Below, piece by piece: positions 1-6,516 of a DNA stretch of 8,507 nt. The stretch lies in assembly GCA_023258825.1 (NCBI GenBank), contig JALQWE010000131.1:1-8507 (forward strand), given 5' to 3'. The translations under genes were made by a program, and so were the position numbers. The notes beneath the pieces were generated by a model. That model made no database searches and was not told where the DNA came from. It saw only the letters and a list, made by a program, of their open reading frames with translations. This DNA is from Planctomycetaceae bacterium. Lineage in GTDB: Bacteria > Planctomycetota > Planctomycetia > Planctomycetales > Planctomycetaceae. Position 1 is the first letter of the stretch; each line of letters begins with the position of its first letter.

Positions 1-1850
1 ATGCCGCCGCCGTTGCCCTGCGGACGATTAGGGTCGTACTGTTCCTGACTTTTCAGACTGAAGGCCACCACAGGATAAGAAATACCAATCTTTCCCACCG
101 GCACTTCAGCACCACCCACATTCAGCACCCACTTTCGCAGGTTGGAGACGAAATTGTTTTCGATGAAACGGCGATCCGTATCCGCGAAAGGCAGTTCTTT
201 GTGGTTGTAGTAGTGAAACCCCTTGAGCGTCACGATGTAACCAGGGGCCGATGCTGGTGGCGTCTGATCCGCCGTCGGAAAGTCTTCGACACGCTGTGCG
301 TCGACAAATTTCTTGTGCCATTCGGCCACATCAGCCACCTTTTTGGTGGTGATTGATGTGAGTCGAATCTTCTTCTGCTTCATCACATTGGCTTCGTCGA
401 GAGCGTTGCCCTCGTCCGCCGGCATGCATTCGTTGACGGCTTTGAACAGTTCCAGCCAGAGTGACCGCTTTTCAAGGGGGGCTACGAGTTGTGCGATGTC
501 ATCCAGAATCTTTTTGTGTGTGCCATCCTCTGCGTCATACTGAGTTTTCTGGGTGCCGATTTCCCCCTGAATACCCTTCACGTATTTCTGGGATTCATCC
601 CACTTTTTCTCGCTCCACGAGTTCAGCACGCTGGCACTGCCAATGGTGCTGACTCCCATCGACAGCAGCAAGCCGGCCGCCGCAGCGATCGCCCACGGCT
701 TTTTGCTGCGAATCCGACGATCCATGGCGATCTCGGGGGGCAACAGCGTCGTGCGAATCCGGGTTTTCCCAATGGCCTGCAATGCCAGTCCATAGGGAAC
801 CGCGAACGTCATGATGTTTTCAGAAAACAGCGGGTCGGTGAGGACGGAGTCTCCTGAAACGCCGCTCAGAGTCTCCAGACGCTCCACGGTGTACTGCTGC
901 AGGTTCTGCTCAAGAAATCGTTGCAGACCGGCAAGGCGAAACCCGTTGCCGACGCCAATGATCTTGCGAATTTTCGCAGACCTGTGCGTGCTTCCAAAAT
1001 AGCCAATCGTACGCTGGATTTCAGAAACGAAGTCGTTGAAGACCGGACGCATGGCCTGGAAAACCGCCTTTGGATCCGGTGCTTTGGTGGCGTTGCACTT
1101 CAAGTGCTCTGCCTTGGCAAACGTCAGCTTCATTTCGCGCGTCAGGGCGCGAGTGAAATGATTGCCGCCGATCGGTACATTGCGGATCCAGATACTGCGT
1201 CCATTGGACACCAGCATGGTGGAGTTGTCAGCACCCATGTCCAGAATGATGTGGTAGTCTTCCTGAGCCGGTGGTTCCGGGGTTTCAGCCGTTCGGCGAA
1301 ATCCCAGCACATCGTAGGACAGGTAGTTGTACAGCGCCAGCGGAGCGATCTGGACAATTTCCACTTCCCGGCCGTTGTTGGTGAACGGCTTCATCGCGTC
1401 ATAGACCAGTTCGCGTTTCATCGCGAACAGACCCACTTCCGCTTCCAGCATAAAACCACTCTCTTCAACGCCGCCACCGACCGCCTGGTAATCCCAGATC
1501 ACGTCGTTCAGGTCGAAGGGGATCTGCTGACGTGCTTCGTAGCGAACAATTTCTGCAACCTTGCTGGCTTCTACCGGAGGCAGCTTGATGAATTTTGCCA
1601 GGGAACTCTGCCCGGGAACACTGATCGCAATCAGGTCGCCTTCCACCTTGTTTCGCTCAAGGAAGGTTTTCATGGCTTCCCGAATCAACTCTTCGGGAAT
1701 CGCGTCGGGCTGGCTGAGAATTTTCGGATGAGGGATGTAATCGAAGGCTGCCGCGACGACCCGCTGACCGTCTTCTGACGACCGCAGCTTGATCGCCTTC
1801 AAGCCAGCCTGACCAATTTCAATACCCCAGGCACTCTTTGCTTCTGCCAT
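1..1850 (-). CDS. pilM: Type IV pilus assembly protein PilM fused to PilN (3' end outside window)
   Basis: At least 616 residues are in the window with no stop; the C-terminus lies beyond position 1. Residues 1-360 are an actin-like ATPase of the PilM/FtsA type: a first phosphate loop WGIEIG near residue 8, a second phosphate motif DMGADNST at 204-211, and an adenosine-type motif GVGNG at 299-303. Residues 367-374 (TTLLPPEI) resemble the conserved PilM-binding NLLP segment at the N-terminus of PilN. A basic stretch and one membrane helix (about 386-408) follow, then a coiled-coil-like segment and a PilN-like periplasmic part, ending Gly-rich at the edge. In most bacteria PilM and PilN are separate proteins of the inner-membrane alignment complex of type IV pili or type II secretion; here one chain would carry both. 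The ATG at 1850 has GGGGA five bases upstream. PilM identity is secure; the fusion is read from sequence and should be compared with planctomycete homologues. Confidence 0.88.
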   Translation of the reverse strand, partial: MAEAKSAWGIEIGQAGLKAIKLRSSEDGQRVVAAAFDYIPHPKILSQPDAIPEELIREAMKTFLERNKVEGDLIAISVPGQSSLAKFIKLPPVEASKVAEIVRYEARQQIPFDLNDVIWDYQAVGGGVEESGFMLEAEVGLFAMKRELVYDAMKPFTNNGREVEIVQIAPLALYNYLSYDVLGFRRTAETPEPPAQEDYHIILDMGADNSTMLVSNGRSIWIRNVPIGGNHFTRALTREMKLTFAKAEHLKCNATKAPDPKAVFQAMRPVFNDFVSEIQRTIGYFGSTHRSAKIRKIIGVGNGFRLAGLQRFLEQNLQQYTVERLETLSGVSGDSVLTDPLFSENIMTFAVPYGLALQAIGKTRIRTTLLPPEIAMDRRIRSKKPWAIAAAAGLLLSMGVSTIGSASVLNSWSEKKWDESQKYVKGIQGEIGTQKTQYDAEDGTHKKILDDIAQLVAPLEKRSLWLELFKAVNECMPADEGNALDEANVMKQKKIRLTSITTKKVADVAEWHKKFVDAQRVEDFPTADQTPPASAPGYIVTLKGFHYYNHKELPFADTDRRFIENNFVSNLRKWVLNVGGAEVPVGKIGISYPVVAFSLKSQEQYDPNRPQGNGGG

Positions 1851-2046
1851 GTTTTTCCCCAGTCCGCCTGTCCCTGGATTGCGCTATGCTGATACCGGCT
1901 TTGCTGCAACAACCGACTTCGCCGCCAAAGCATTTTGTCGAGCCGCCTGACCGTCGCTGGCGTGCTCAACGTCCTGCCCGGGCAGGATCTGTTTCTGAAC
2001 TTATCAACCGCTGCTGCCGACCATGCCACTGGTCACCAGCAATGTT
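1851..2046. other. Intergenic leader of pilM
   Basis: These 196 bases separate the small candidate gene from pilM. They contain a perfect 16-bp palindrome (1972-1987) and an 11-bp odd palindrome CTGGTCACCAG (2029-2039) just after the small gene's stop. I could not find a convincing -35/-10 pair; TTGCAG and CATAGC occur in the right orientation near 1880-1910 but only 15 bases apart. The plus-strand open frame that crosses this stretch (1838-2239) has a Ser/Cys/Lys-rich, non-protein-like translation and is not called. Confidence 0.4.
1972..1987. promoter_or_regulatory. Perfect 16-bp palindrome upstream of pilM
   Basis: TCCTGCCCGGGCAGGA is fully self-complementary and lies about 120 bases before the pilM start, in non-coding sequence. 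A two-fold symmetric site fits a dimeric regulator; as RNA it would make only a 6-bp stem with a CCGG loop. Its CCTGCCC half also begins the 15-bp motif repeated at 5305 and 6416. The regulatory role is inference only. Confidence 0.3.
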
Positions 2047-2223
2047 TCACCATTCGGCCGTCTTTACCCAAACTCGGAAATCACCAAAACCGTCGTTTTC
2101 CGGCAGTTTTTTGAATTCCTTGCCGCGCAAAGTTACCAGCCCATTTACCGTCTCGTCAACCATTTTCGGATGTTCCGTGAAATTCCTCGCCCTCCCGACA
2201 AAGCTTTTCTCCAAAAAGTCCAC
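2047..2223 (-). CDS. Small hypothetical protein (38-58 aa), not recognised
   Basis: A minus-strand frame stays open from a TAA at 2296-2298 to a TGA at 2047-2049. From the first possible start, GTG at 2223, it gives 58 residues; from ATG at 2163, preceded by GGAA nine bases upstream, it gives 38. The translation is rich in D, E, K, N, F and W, with a helix-like N-terminal part (DFLEKSFVGRARNF) and a strand-like C-terminal part (NGLVTLRGKEFKKL, then FRVWVKTAEW). It looks far more like a real protein than any other frame of this AT-richer gap. No cysteine pairs, membrane helix or known domain is visible. It sits between the end of bioA and the pilM start, on the same strand as both. It could also be the remnant of a longer decayed gene. 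Function unknown; the start is undecided. Confidence 0.4.
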   Translation of the reverse strand: MDFLEKSFVGRARNFTEHPKMVDETVNGLVTLRGKEFKKLPENDGFGDFRVWVKTAEW

Positions 2224-2351
2224 GAAACACTCATTTTGACGCCATGAATTCCGGGGATGTTCCGGAAATCTTGTGGGATTTCCGGAATTGTGCGATTACC
2301 CTCCCCCCTTGCTCCACATCAATCAGTCCGGCTACACCCGCCCTGACACAT
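2224..2351. other. Spacer downstream of bioA
   Basis: Non-coding stretch between the bioA stop and the small candidate gene. It holds the 11-bp-stem hairpin at 2260-2287. GGATGTTCCG at 2255-2264 repeats a sequence inside the small gene at 2168-2177. A C6 run lies near 2302-2308. No further gene is seen. Confidence 0.4.
2260..2287 (-). terminator. Hairpin downstream of bioA, probable terminator
   Basis: TTCCGGAAATC and GATTTCCGGAA are exact inverted repeats of 11 bp around a six-base loop (TTGTGG). The structure starts about 65 bases past the bioA stop and is followed by no T-run on either strand, so it is not a textbook intrinsic terminator. It could instead protect the 3' end of the bioA message or act in the leader of the small downstream gene. 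Confidence 0.5.
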
Positions 2352-3755
2352 TCAGGTTGCAGACGCCGTAAGTCGCTGTCGGGCGGCTCTGGTTACCTCC
2401 TCGATACTCTCGACGGCGACGTCGCAGAGCTTTTCCACGTTGGTCACGTCCATGCCCGGGGCGGGCATCAGCACTACCACGTCCCCCAATGGTCGCAGGA
2501 TCACGCCGCGTCGTCTGGCGGCCAGAGTCACCTGGTGCCCCAACCGAAATTCCACCGGAAACGAGGTCAAAGGATCCCGGTCTCGCACCAGTTCAATTCC
2601 CACCATCATGCCACACTGCCGGATCTCTGCCACATGCGGGTGGTCTGCAATGAGGCGGAGCTTGTCACTGATGGTCCGTGAACAGCGAGCCACGTTGTCA
2701 AGCACATGCCGCTGTTCAAACAGTTGCAGCGATGCCAGTCCGGCAGCGCAACCCAGCGCATTGCCGGTGTAGGTGTGCCCATGAAAGAACGTCCGTCCCT
2801 GCCATGGATCTCCCAGAAACGCCGAAAAGATGCGTTCTGTAGCGAGCGTTGCTCCGAGTGGCAGATAGCCACCGGAAATCCCTTTCGCAAGGCACAGCAG
2901 ATCGGGGCTCACTTCTTCCCGCTGGCACGCAAACAGGGTACCCGTTCGTCCGAAACCCACGGCCACTTCATCGGCGATCATCAGCACGTTGTAGCGGTTA
3001 CAAAGTTCCCGAACGTGTTTGAGATATCCTGAGGGATGGACCAGTATTCCGGCCGCGCCCTGGACAACCGGTTCCATAACCACGGCCGCCAAACGCTGAT
3101 GATTTGCCCGGATGGTGCGTTCCACGTCATCAAAACAATGCTGAAGCCAACTGTCTCGCGTGTGTCCCTCCGGAACCCTCAGAGCCACCGGTGAGGGGAC
3201 CGTCAGTGTGGGAAACAGCAGGTGCCGATAGACGCGGTGAAACAGGTCAATGCCGCCCACGCTGACCGTTCCCAGCGTGTCACCATGATAGGCGTTGCCA
3301 ACACACAGGAACGTGTCCCGTTCTTCCGGGCCTTCCGGTTTCTGTCGGTGATACTGGTAGGCCATTTTCAGAGCCACTTCCACGGTGGTAGCGCCGCTGT
3401 CGGAGTAAAACACGCGAGTCAGGCCCTGAGGCGCGCGGTCCACGAGGGCTCGGGCAAGCCGTATGGAAGGTTCGGATGCCAGTCCGAGCAAGGTCGAGTG
3501 CGCGACCTTCTGCAGTTGGGCCTGAACGGCCTGATCGATCTCTGGCACCGTATGTCCGTGGACGTTGCACCACAGGGAGGAGATGCCATCGAGATATCCA
3601 TGGCCGTCCTGATCATAGAGCTGAAATCCCGCGGCGCGGACAATGATAGGAGCCTGTTCGGTGCGCCATGCGGACATCGGAGTGAAGGGGTGCCAGAGAC
3701 AGTCATTGTCCCAGTCACGGAGCGGCGCGTCTTCCGCCAGAAAATCTGCAGTCAT
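2352..3755 (-). CDS. bioA: Adenosylmethionine-8-amino-7-oxononanoate aminotransferase (BioA)
   Basis: This 467-residue class III PLP aminotransferase converts 7-keto-8-aminopelargonate to 7,8-diaminopelargonate, the penultimate-stage amination of biotin synthesis in the cytoplasm. Visible signatures are LWHPFTPMSAW at 20-30, SSLWCNVHGH at 59-68, the phosphate-binding SDSGATTVEVA at 118-128, AYHGDT at 155-160, ADEVAVGFGRTG at 261-272 with the cofactor-ring Asp262, the Schiff-base Lys291 in LAKGISGGYLPLG, and RTFFHGHTYTGN at 321-332. Length is near the usual 430-460. Several of these segments resemble the Bacillus-type enzyme, which uses lysine rather than S-adenosylmethionine as amino donor, so the donor is uncertain. 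The ATG overlaps the sulfatase stop by ATGA, and AGGTGA lies about six bases upstream, so translation is probably coupled. No other bio gene is in the window. Confidence 0.93.
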   Translation of the reverse strand: MTADFLAEDAPLRDWDNDCLWHPFTPMSAWRTEQAPIIVRAAGFQLYDQDGHGYLDGISSLWCNVHGHTVPEIDQAVQAQLQKVAHSTLLGLASEPSIRLARALVDRAPQGLTRVFYSDSGATTVEVALKMAYQYHRQKPEGPEERDTFLCVGNAYHGDTLGTVSVGGIDLFHRVYRHLLFPTLTVPSPVALRVPEGHTRDSWLQHCFDDVERTIRANHQRLAAVVMEPVVQGAAGILVHPSGYLKHVRELCNRYNVLMIADEVAVGFGRTGTLFACQREEVSPDLLCLAKGISGGYLPLGATLATERIFSAFLGDPWQGRTFFHGHTYTGNALGCAAGLASLQLFEQRHVLDNVARCSRTISDKLRLIADHPHVAEIRQCGMMVGIELVRDRDPLTSFPVEFRLGHQVTLAARRRGVILRPLGDVVVLMPAPGMDVTNVEKLCDVAVESIEEVTRAARQRLTASAT

Positions 3756-5278
3756 GGGTTTTCACCTGAGAATTGAGGCGCCCATTCGGGAATACCTCCG
3801 GCTTTTTGCTGAGCTTGATAGAGTTCGTGAAATGGACGTACTTTTGAAAGCGCTGCTGTTTCATTGACCATCATTGGTCGCGATTCGGCCCACCATTCCC
3901 GCCAGGCAGCTCGCATGTGTTCCACCGTTTCCGGATGCTGATCAATCACGTTTTTCTGCTGACCGGGATCCGCTTCCATATCGAACAACTGTGTGTTGTT
4001 CACCAGCCGAAACCGCTGATTGCGGATGGAGAACGTTTTCCACTGATAATCGTTGGGTTCGCTTCCGGTTGGCCAGCGTCCAATGTGCGTAAACAGGTAC
4101 CGATCCGGCCAGTCGGATTGTGGGTTGTCGAGCAGTGGCACCAGACTGCGGCCTTCTACCTGCCCTTCCGGTTGTCGGGCTCCGGCGATTGCGGCGAGTG
4201 TCGGAAACACATCCAGATCGGCTGCGATCCGGTCAATCTCCCGTCCTGCGGCCCAGTGTCCGTCCCAGCGTACAAGAAACGGCACACGCAGGCCGCCCTC
4301 ATCCGGGGAATTTTTGAGCCCTTTCATTCCAGCGTTGTAGAAGTTCATCGGACGCTGATCCACGTCGGTTCCAAGAGGTTCCCCGGGCTTGCCGGCCCCC
4401 CCCGGGGTCATGCCATTGTCTGACATGAAAATCACCACAGTCTCCTGCAGCAGTTGCTGATCATGCAACAGGTGCATCAGGCGACCAAAATTCTGGTCGA
4501 TGTTTTCAATCATGCCGTAGAAGGACGCCTGATCATTCCCAAAGCCGCGGTCCAGAAATCGCCGTTTCCATTCCAAGGGTACGACATACGGTGCATGCGG
4601 TGCGTTGGGGGTGATGTAAGCAAAGAAAGGTTGACGATTGACCGCCTGTTTTCGGATCCAGTCCATGGCTGCTGAAAAGAAGACGTCTGTGCAGTATCCT
4701 CGCGTCTGCACAAAAGTTCCATTATGCCTGATCACCGGATCGTCATAGGAGTTACCAGGGACATCGGCGCAACTGCAGTCGTAAGCCTGACCGATACCTC
4801 CGGCTCCATGGATGAAGGCTTCGTCGAATCCGCGATTGTGCGGCTGATAGGGTTCTTCGTCACCCAGATGCCACTTCCCGAAGATTCCGGTGGCGTATCC
4901 GGATTGCTTCAGCACCTGAGGCAGAGTCACTGCATCCAGCCTGAGCCGTTCACGTTCCAGGATTGTGTGCGTGACACCGTTGCGCAGCGAGTGTCGACCG
5001 GTCATCAGGGCTGACCGCGTGGGGCTGCAGGTGGGGGAGACAAGGAAGCGAGTGAAACGGGTCGACGCATCGTACATGGCATCCAGATTCGGCGTGCGAA
5101 TCCAGGGGTGTCCATGTCGACCCAGTGGCGGATAGCCCTGATCGTCTGTCATGACGAGAATAATATTAGGGGGACGTAATGTCGGCTCAGCAGCGACCAA
5201 TGAGGTATTCGTCACAAGTCCCCGGTGGTTGAGACTGACACATAGCGAAAGTAGCAGGAGTCGGATTGAAGTCCACAT
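3752..5278 (-). CDS. Secreted Cys-type sulfatase (arylsulfatase family)
   Basis: This 508-residue protein belongs to the alkaline-phosphatase-like sulfatases, which hydrolyse sulfate esters. An N-terminal hydrophobic segment (about residues 4-16) followed by a VAA-type site near 28-30 indicates export. The core begins NIILVMTDDQG with metal ligands Asp45 and Asp46. The sulfatase signature CSPTR at 84-88 carries Cys84, which should be converted to formylglycine by a separate maturation enzyme. Further expected residues are Lys135 and His137 in GKWHLG, His228 in APHAP, Asp287-Asn288 in MSDNG, and Lys319 ahead of EGGLRVP. The substrate cannot be read; planctomycetes use such enzymes on sulfated algal polysaccharides. 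It lies 108 bases after the dehydrogenase and overlaps bioA. No strong Shine-Dalgarno precedes the ATG. A run of eight G in the coding strand (4396-4403) follows the MSDNG motif. Confidence 0.93.
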   Translation of the reverse strand: MWTSIRLLLLSLCVSLNHRGLVTNTSLVAAEPTLRPPNIILVMTDDQGYPPLGRHGHPWIRTPNLDAMYDASTRFTRFLVSPTCSPTRSALMTGRHSLRNGVTHTILERERLRLDAVTLPQVLKQSGYATGIFGKWHLGDEEPYQPHNRGFDEAFIHGAGGIGQAYDCSCADVPGNSYDDPVIRHNGTFVQTRGYCTDVFFSAAMDWIRKQAVNRQPFFAYITPNAPHAPYVVPLEWKRRFLDRGFGNDQASFYGMIENIDQNFGRLMHLLHDQQLLQETVVIFMSDNGMTPGGAGKPGEPLGTDVDQRPMNFYNAGMKGLKNSPDEGGLRVPFLVRWDGHWAAGREIDRIAADLDVFPTLAAIAGARQPEGQVEGRSLVPLLDNPQSDWPDRYLFTHIGRWPTGSEPNDYQWKTFSIRNQRFRLVNNTQLFDMEADPGQQKNVIDQHPETVEHMRAAWREWWAESRPMMVNETAALSKVRPFHELYQAQQKAGGIPEWAPQFSGENP

Positions 5279-5304
5279 GCGATCGTTCTGTTTCGGCAGA
5301 GGAT

Positions 5305-5319
5305 TGAAGCAGGGGCAGG
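5305..5319 (-). repeat. 15-bp spacer motif, copy 1 (before the sulfatase)
   Basis: On the minus strand this reads CCTGCCCCTGCTTCA and it lies about 27 bases before the sulfatase ATG. An identical copy in the same orientation occurs at 6416-6430. Both are non-coding. Meaning unknown: a protein-binding site, an RNA element or chance. Confidence 0.45.
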
Positions 5320-5386
5320 AAACGCAAGAAAGTCATTTTCAAGGCAACCGAACTGTGGCCCGCAGTTTGATGTGGCCGTCATTCGT

Positions 5387-6193
5387 TCAGTGGGCCGTCC
5401 AGCCACCGTCAACCGTGACCAGGCTGCCCGTGGCGTAACTGGACGCGGGGCTGCACAGCAGGAGTGCAGCGCCCTGAATTTCTGACATATTCCCCCAGCG
5501 TTCCATGGCCGTCGCGCCAACGATGTATTTTCGAGCTTCTTCGGTGTCGGCAATCGGAATATTCATCGGAGTCAGAAAGGGACCTGGGCAAATTGCGTTG
5601 CAGGTGACGCCGGTTTTTGCAAGCTCCAGGCCAAGAGCACGGGTCATTTGCACCACAGCACCTTTGCTGGATGTGTAGGGCGTTCTGTTGGCGAGTCCGA
5701 CAACGCCGAGGGCGCTGGCGATGTTGCAGATGCGGCCGTAGCCAGCCTTCAGCATGTGCGGCACAACGGCGCGACAGGCCAGCCATGTGCCCTCCACATT
5801 TGTTCTCTGCACCCGCTGGAACTGGTCCAGAGACAGTTCGGTGATGGGGCCACGAATGTTGATTCCCGCACTATTGACCAGAACATCGATGCGCCCCGTT
5901 CGTTCCATGACCGTGTTGACCATCGCGTTCACGCTGTCTTCGCTGGTCACATCGCAATTCACGGCAAAGCTATGAGTCCCCCAGGCAGAGGAGATGCGGG
6001 CCGCCACGTTTTCACCTTCTGAGACTGTCCGACTGGCGATCACCGTGGTAGCGCCGGCTGAAGCGAGTGCAGCGGCGATCACGGCGCCTAACCCGCGCGA
6101 CCCGCCAGTGACGATCGCCACCTGTCCGTTCATGCGGAACAAATTGATTCCGGGAAGTGTGGTGGCGTCGATTTCAGGTACATCAGAAGTCAT
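5387..6193 (-). CDS. Short-chain dehydrogenase/reductase, gluconate 5-dehydrogenase-like
   Basis: A 268-residue classical SDR with an NAD(P)-binding Rossmann fold. The cofactor motif TGGSRGLG is at 29-36, the stabilising NSAG at 107-110, Asn132 in TNVEGT, and the catalytic Ser160, Tyr173 and Lys177 (YTSSK). The C-terminus has the typical ATGSLVTVDGG stretch. The pattern RWGNMSEIQGAALLL resembles gluconate 5-dehydrogenase and 2-deoxygluconate 3-dehydrogenase relatives, but the substrate cannot be fixed from sequence. The frame is open to 6346, yet the upstream 51 residues are Pro/Arg/Ser-rich and non-conserved in character, so the ATG at 6193 is chosen; it has no clear Shine-Dalgarno. ATG at 6136, directly before the first strand, is possible. 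It is probably the first gene of a transcript with the sulfatase and bioA, which suggests oxidation of a sugar or sugar acid released from a sulfated polymer (inference). Confidence 0.9.
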   Translation of the reverse strand: MTSDVPEIDATTLPGINLFRMNGQVAIVTGGSRGLGAVIAAALASAGATTVIASRTVSEGENVAARISSAWGTHSFAVNCDVTSEDSVNAMVNTVMERTGRIDVLVNSAGINIRGPITELSLDQFQRVQRTNVEGTWLACRAVVPHMLKAGYGRICNIASALGVVGLANRTPYTSSKGAVVQMTRALGLELAKTGVTCNAICPGPFLTPMNIPIADTEEARKYIVGATAMERWGNMSEIQGAALLLCSPASSYATGSLVTVDGGWTAH

Positions 6194-6239
6194 GGCTAGT
6201 GGCCTGTTGTCTGGAGACTGAAGGGGTGGCACTGGGGCT

Positions 6240-6268
6240 ATTGAAGCTCTGAGACGATTGAATCGCAA
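6240..6268 (-). promoter_or_regulatory. Possible promoter of the dehydrogenase-sulfatase-bioA unit
   Basis: On the minus strand TTGCGA (6268-6263) and TTCAAT (6245-6240) are 17 bases apart, each matching four of six positions of the sigma-70 consensus. Transcription would start near 6233 with a leader of about 40 bases. Both hexamers are imperfect, so this is only a candidate. Confidence 0.25.
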
Positions 6269-6415
6269 CTTTTGCCCCGGAGGACATTGGGTTCGGGATA
6301 TTGACGCAATCAGGGAAGCTGTTGGCCGTCTGCCTGGTGGCCTCACGGCAATCTACGGCGGACGCCTTGAGGTTCATTGCAGAGGCCCGTCCTGCGTGCG
6401 GCACGTGTTCATTGG

Positions 6416-6430
6416 TGAAGCAGGGGCAGG
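6416..6430 (-). repeat. 15-bp spacer motif, copy 2 (before the dehydrogenase)
   Basis: Exact copy, same orientation, of the motif at 5305-5319 (CCTGCCCCTGCTTCA on the minus strand). It lies about 220 bases upstream of the dehydrogenase start and about 90 bases past the cytochrome gene stop. Confidence 0.45.
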
Positions 6431-6516
6431 GATGCCGCGGTCGTTCAGTGCTCGTTGCCGACCCGCAGATCGAGCGTCCGGATGTTGCAGAACGCTGGGC
6501 CGTCCGAAATGGCGGT

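Larger units (their letters stand above)
6194..6516. other. Intergenic region before the dehydrogenase
   Basis: These 323 bases hold no gene that I accept. They contain copy 2 of the 15-bp motif, a possible promoter at 6240-6268, an odd palindrome CGATTGAATCG at 6255-6265 inside that promoter's spacer, and CGTGCGGCACG at 6395-6405. No clear terminator follows the cytochrome gene. The open frames crossing it are Arg/Cys-rich or Ser/Thr/Pro-rich and look like GC-driven noise. Confidence 0.4.

Noticed and set aside
921..1778. 285-codon plus-strand open frame
   Set aside because: It is exactly antisense, in codon register, to the pilM coding sequence, which has clear ATPase motifs; its translation has no recognisable features.
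1838..2247. Two overlapping plus-strand open frames (133 and 74 codons)
   Set aside because: The first is Ser/Cys/Lys-rich noise. The second (2023-2247) is in register with the minus-strand small gene and reads as its shadow; it also lacks a ribosome site.
5351..5367. AACTG/CAGTT inverted repeat between dehydrogenase and sulfatase
   Set aside because: Only a 5-bp stem with a 7-base loop and no T-run; too weak to call a terminator, and the spacing fits one transcript.
6194..6346. N-terminal extension of the dehydrogenase to 6346
   Set aside because: The extra 51 residues are unlike SDR N-termini and would cover the candidate promoter; the ATG at 6193 gives a normal family length.
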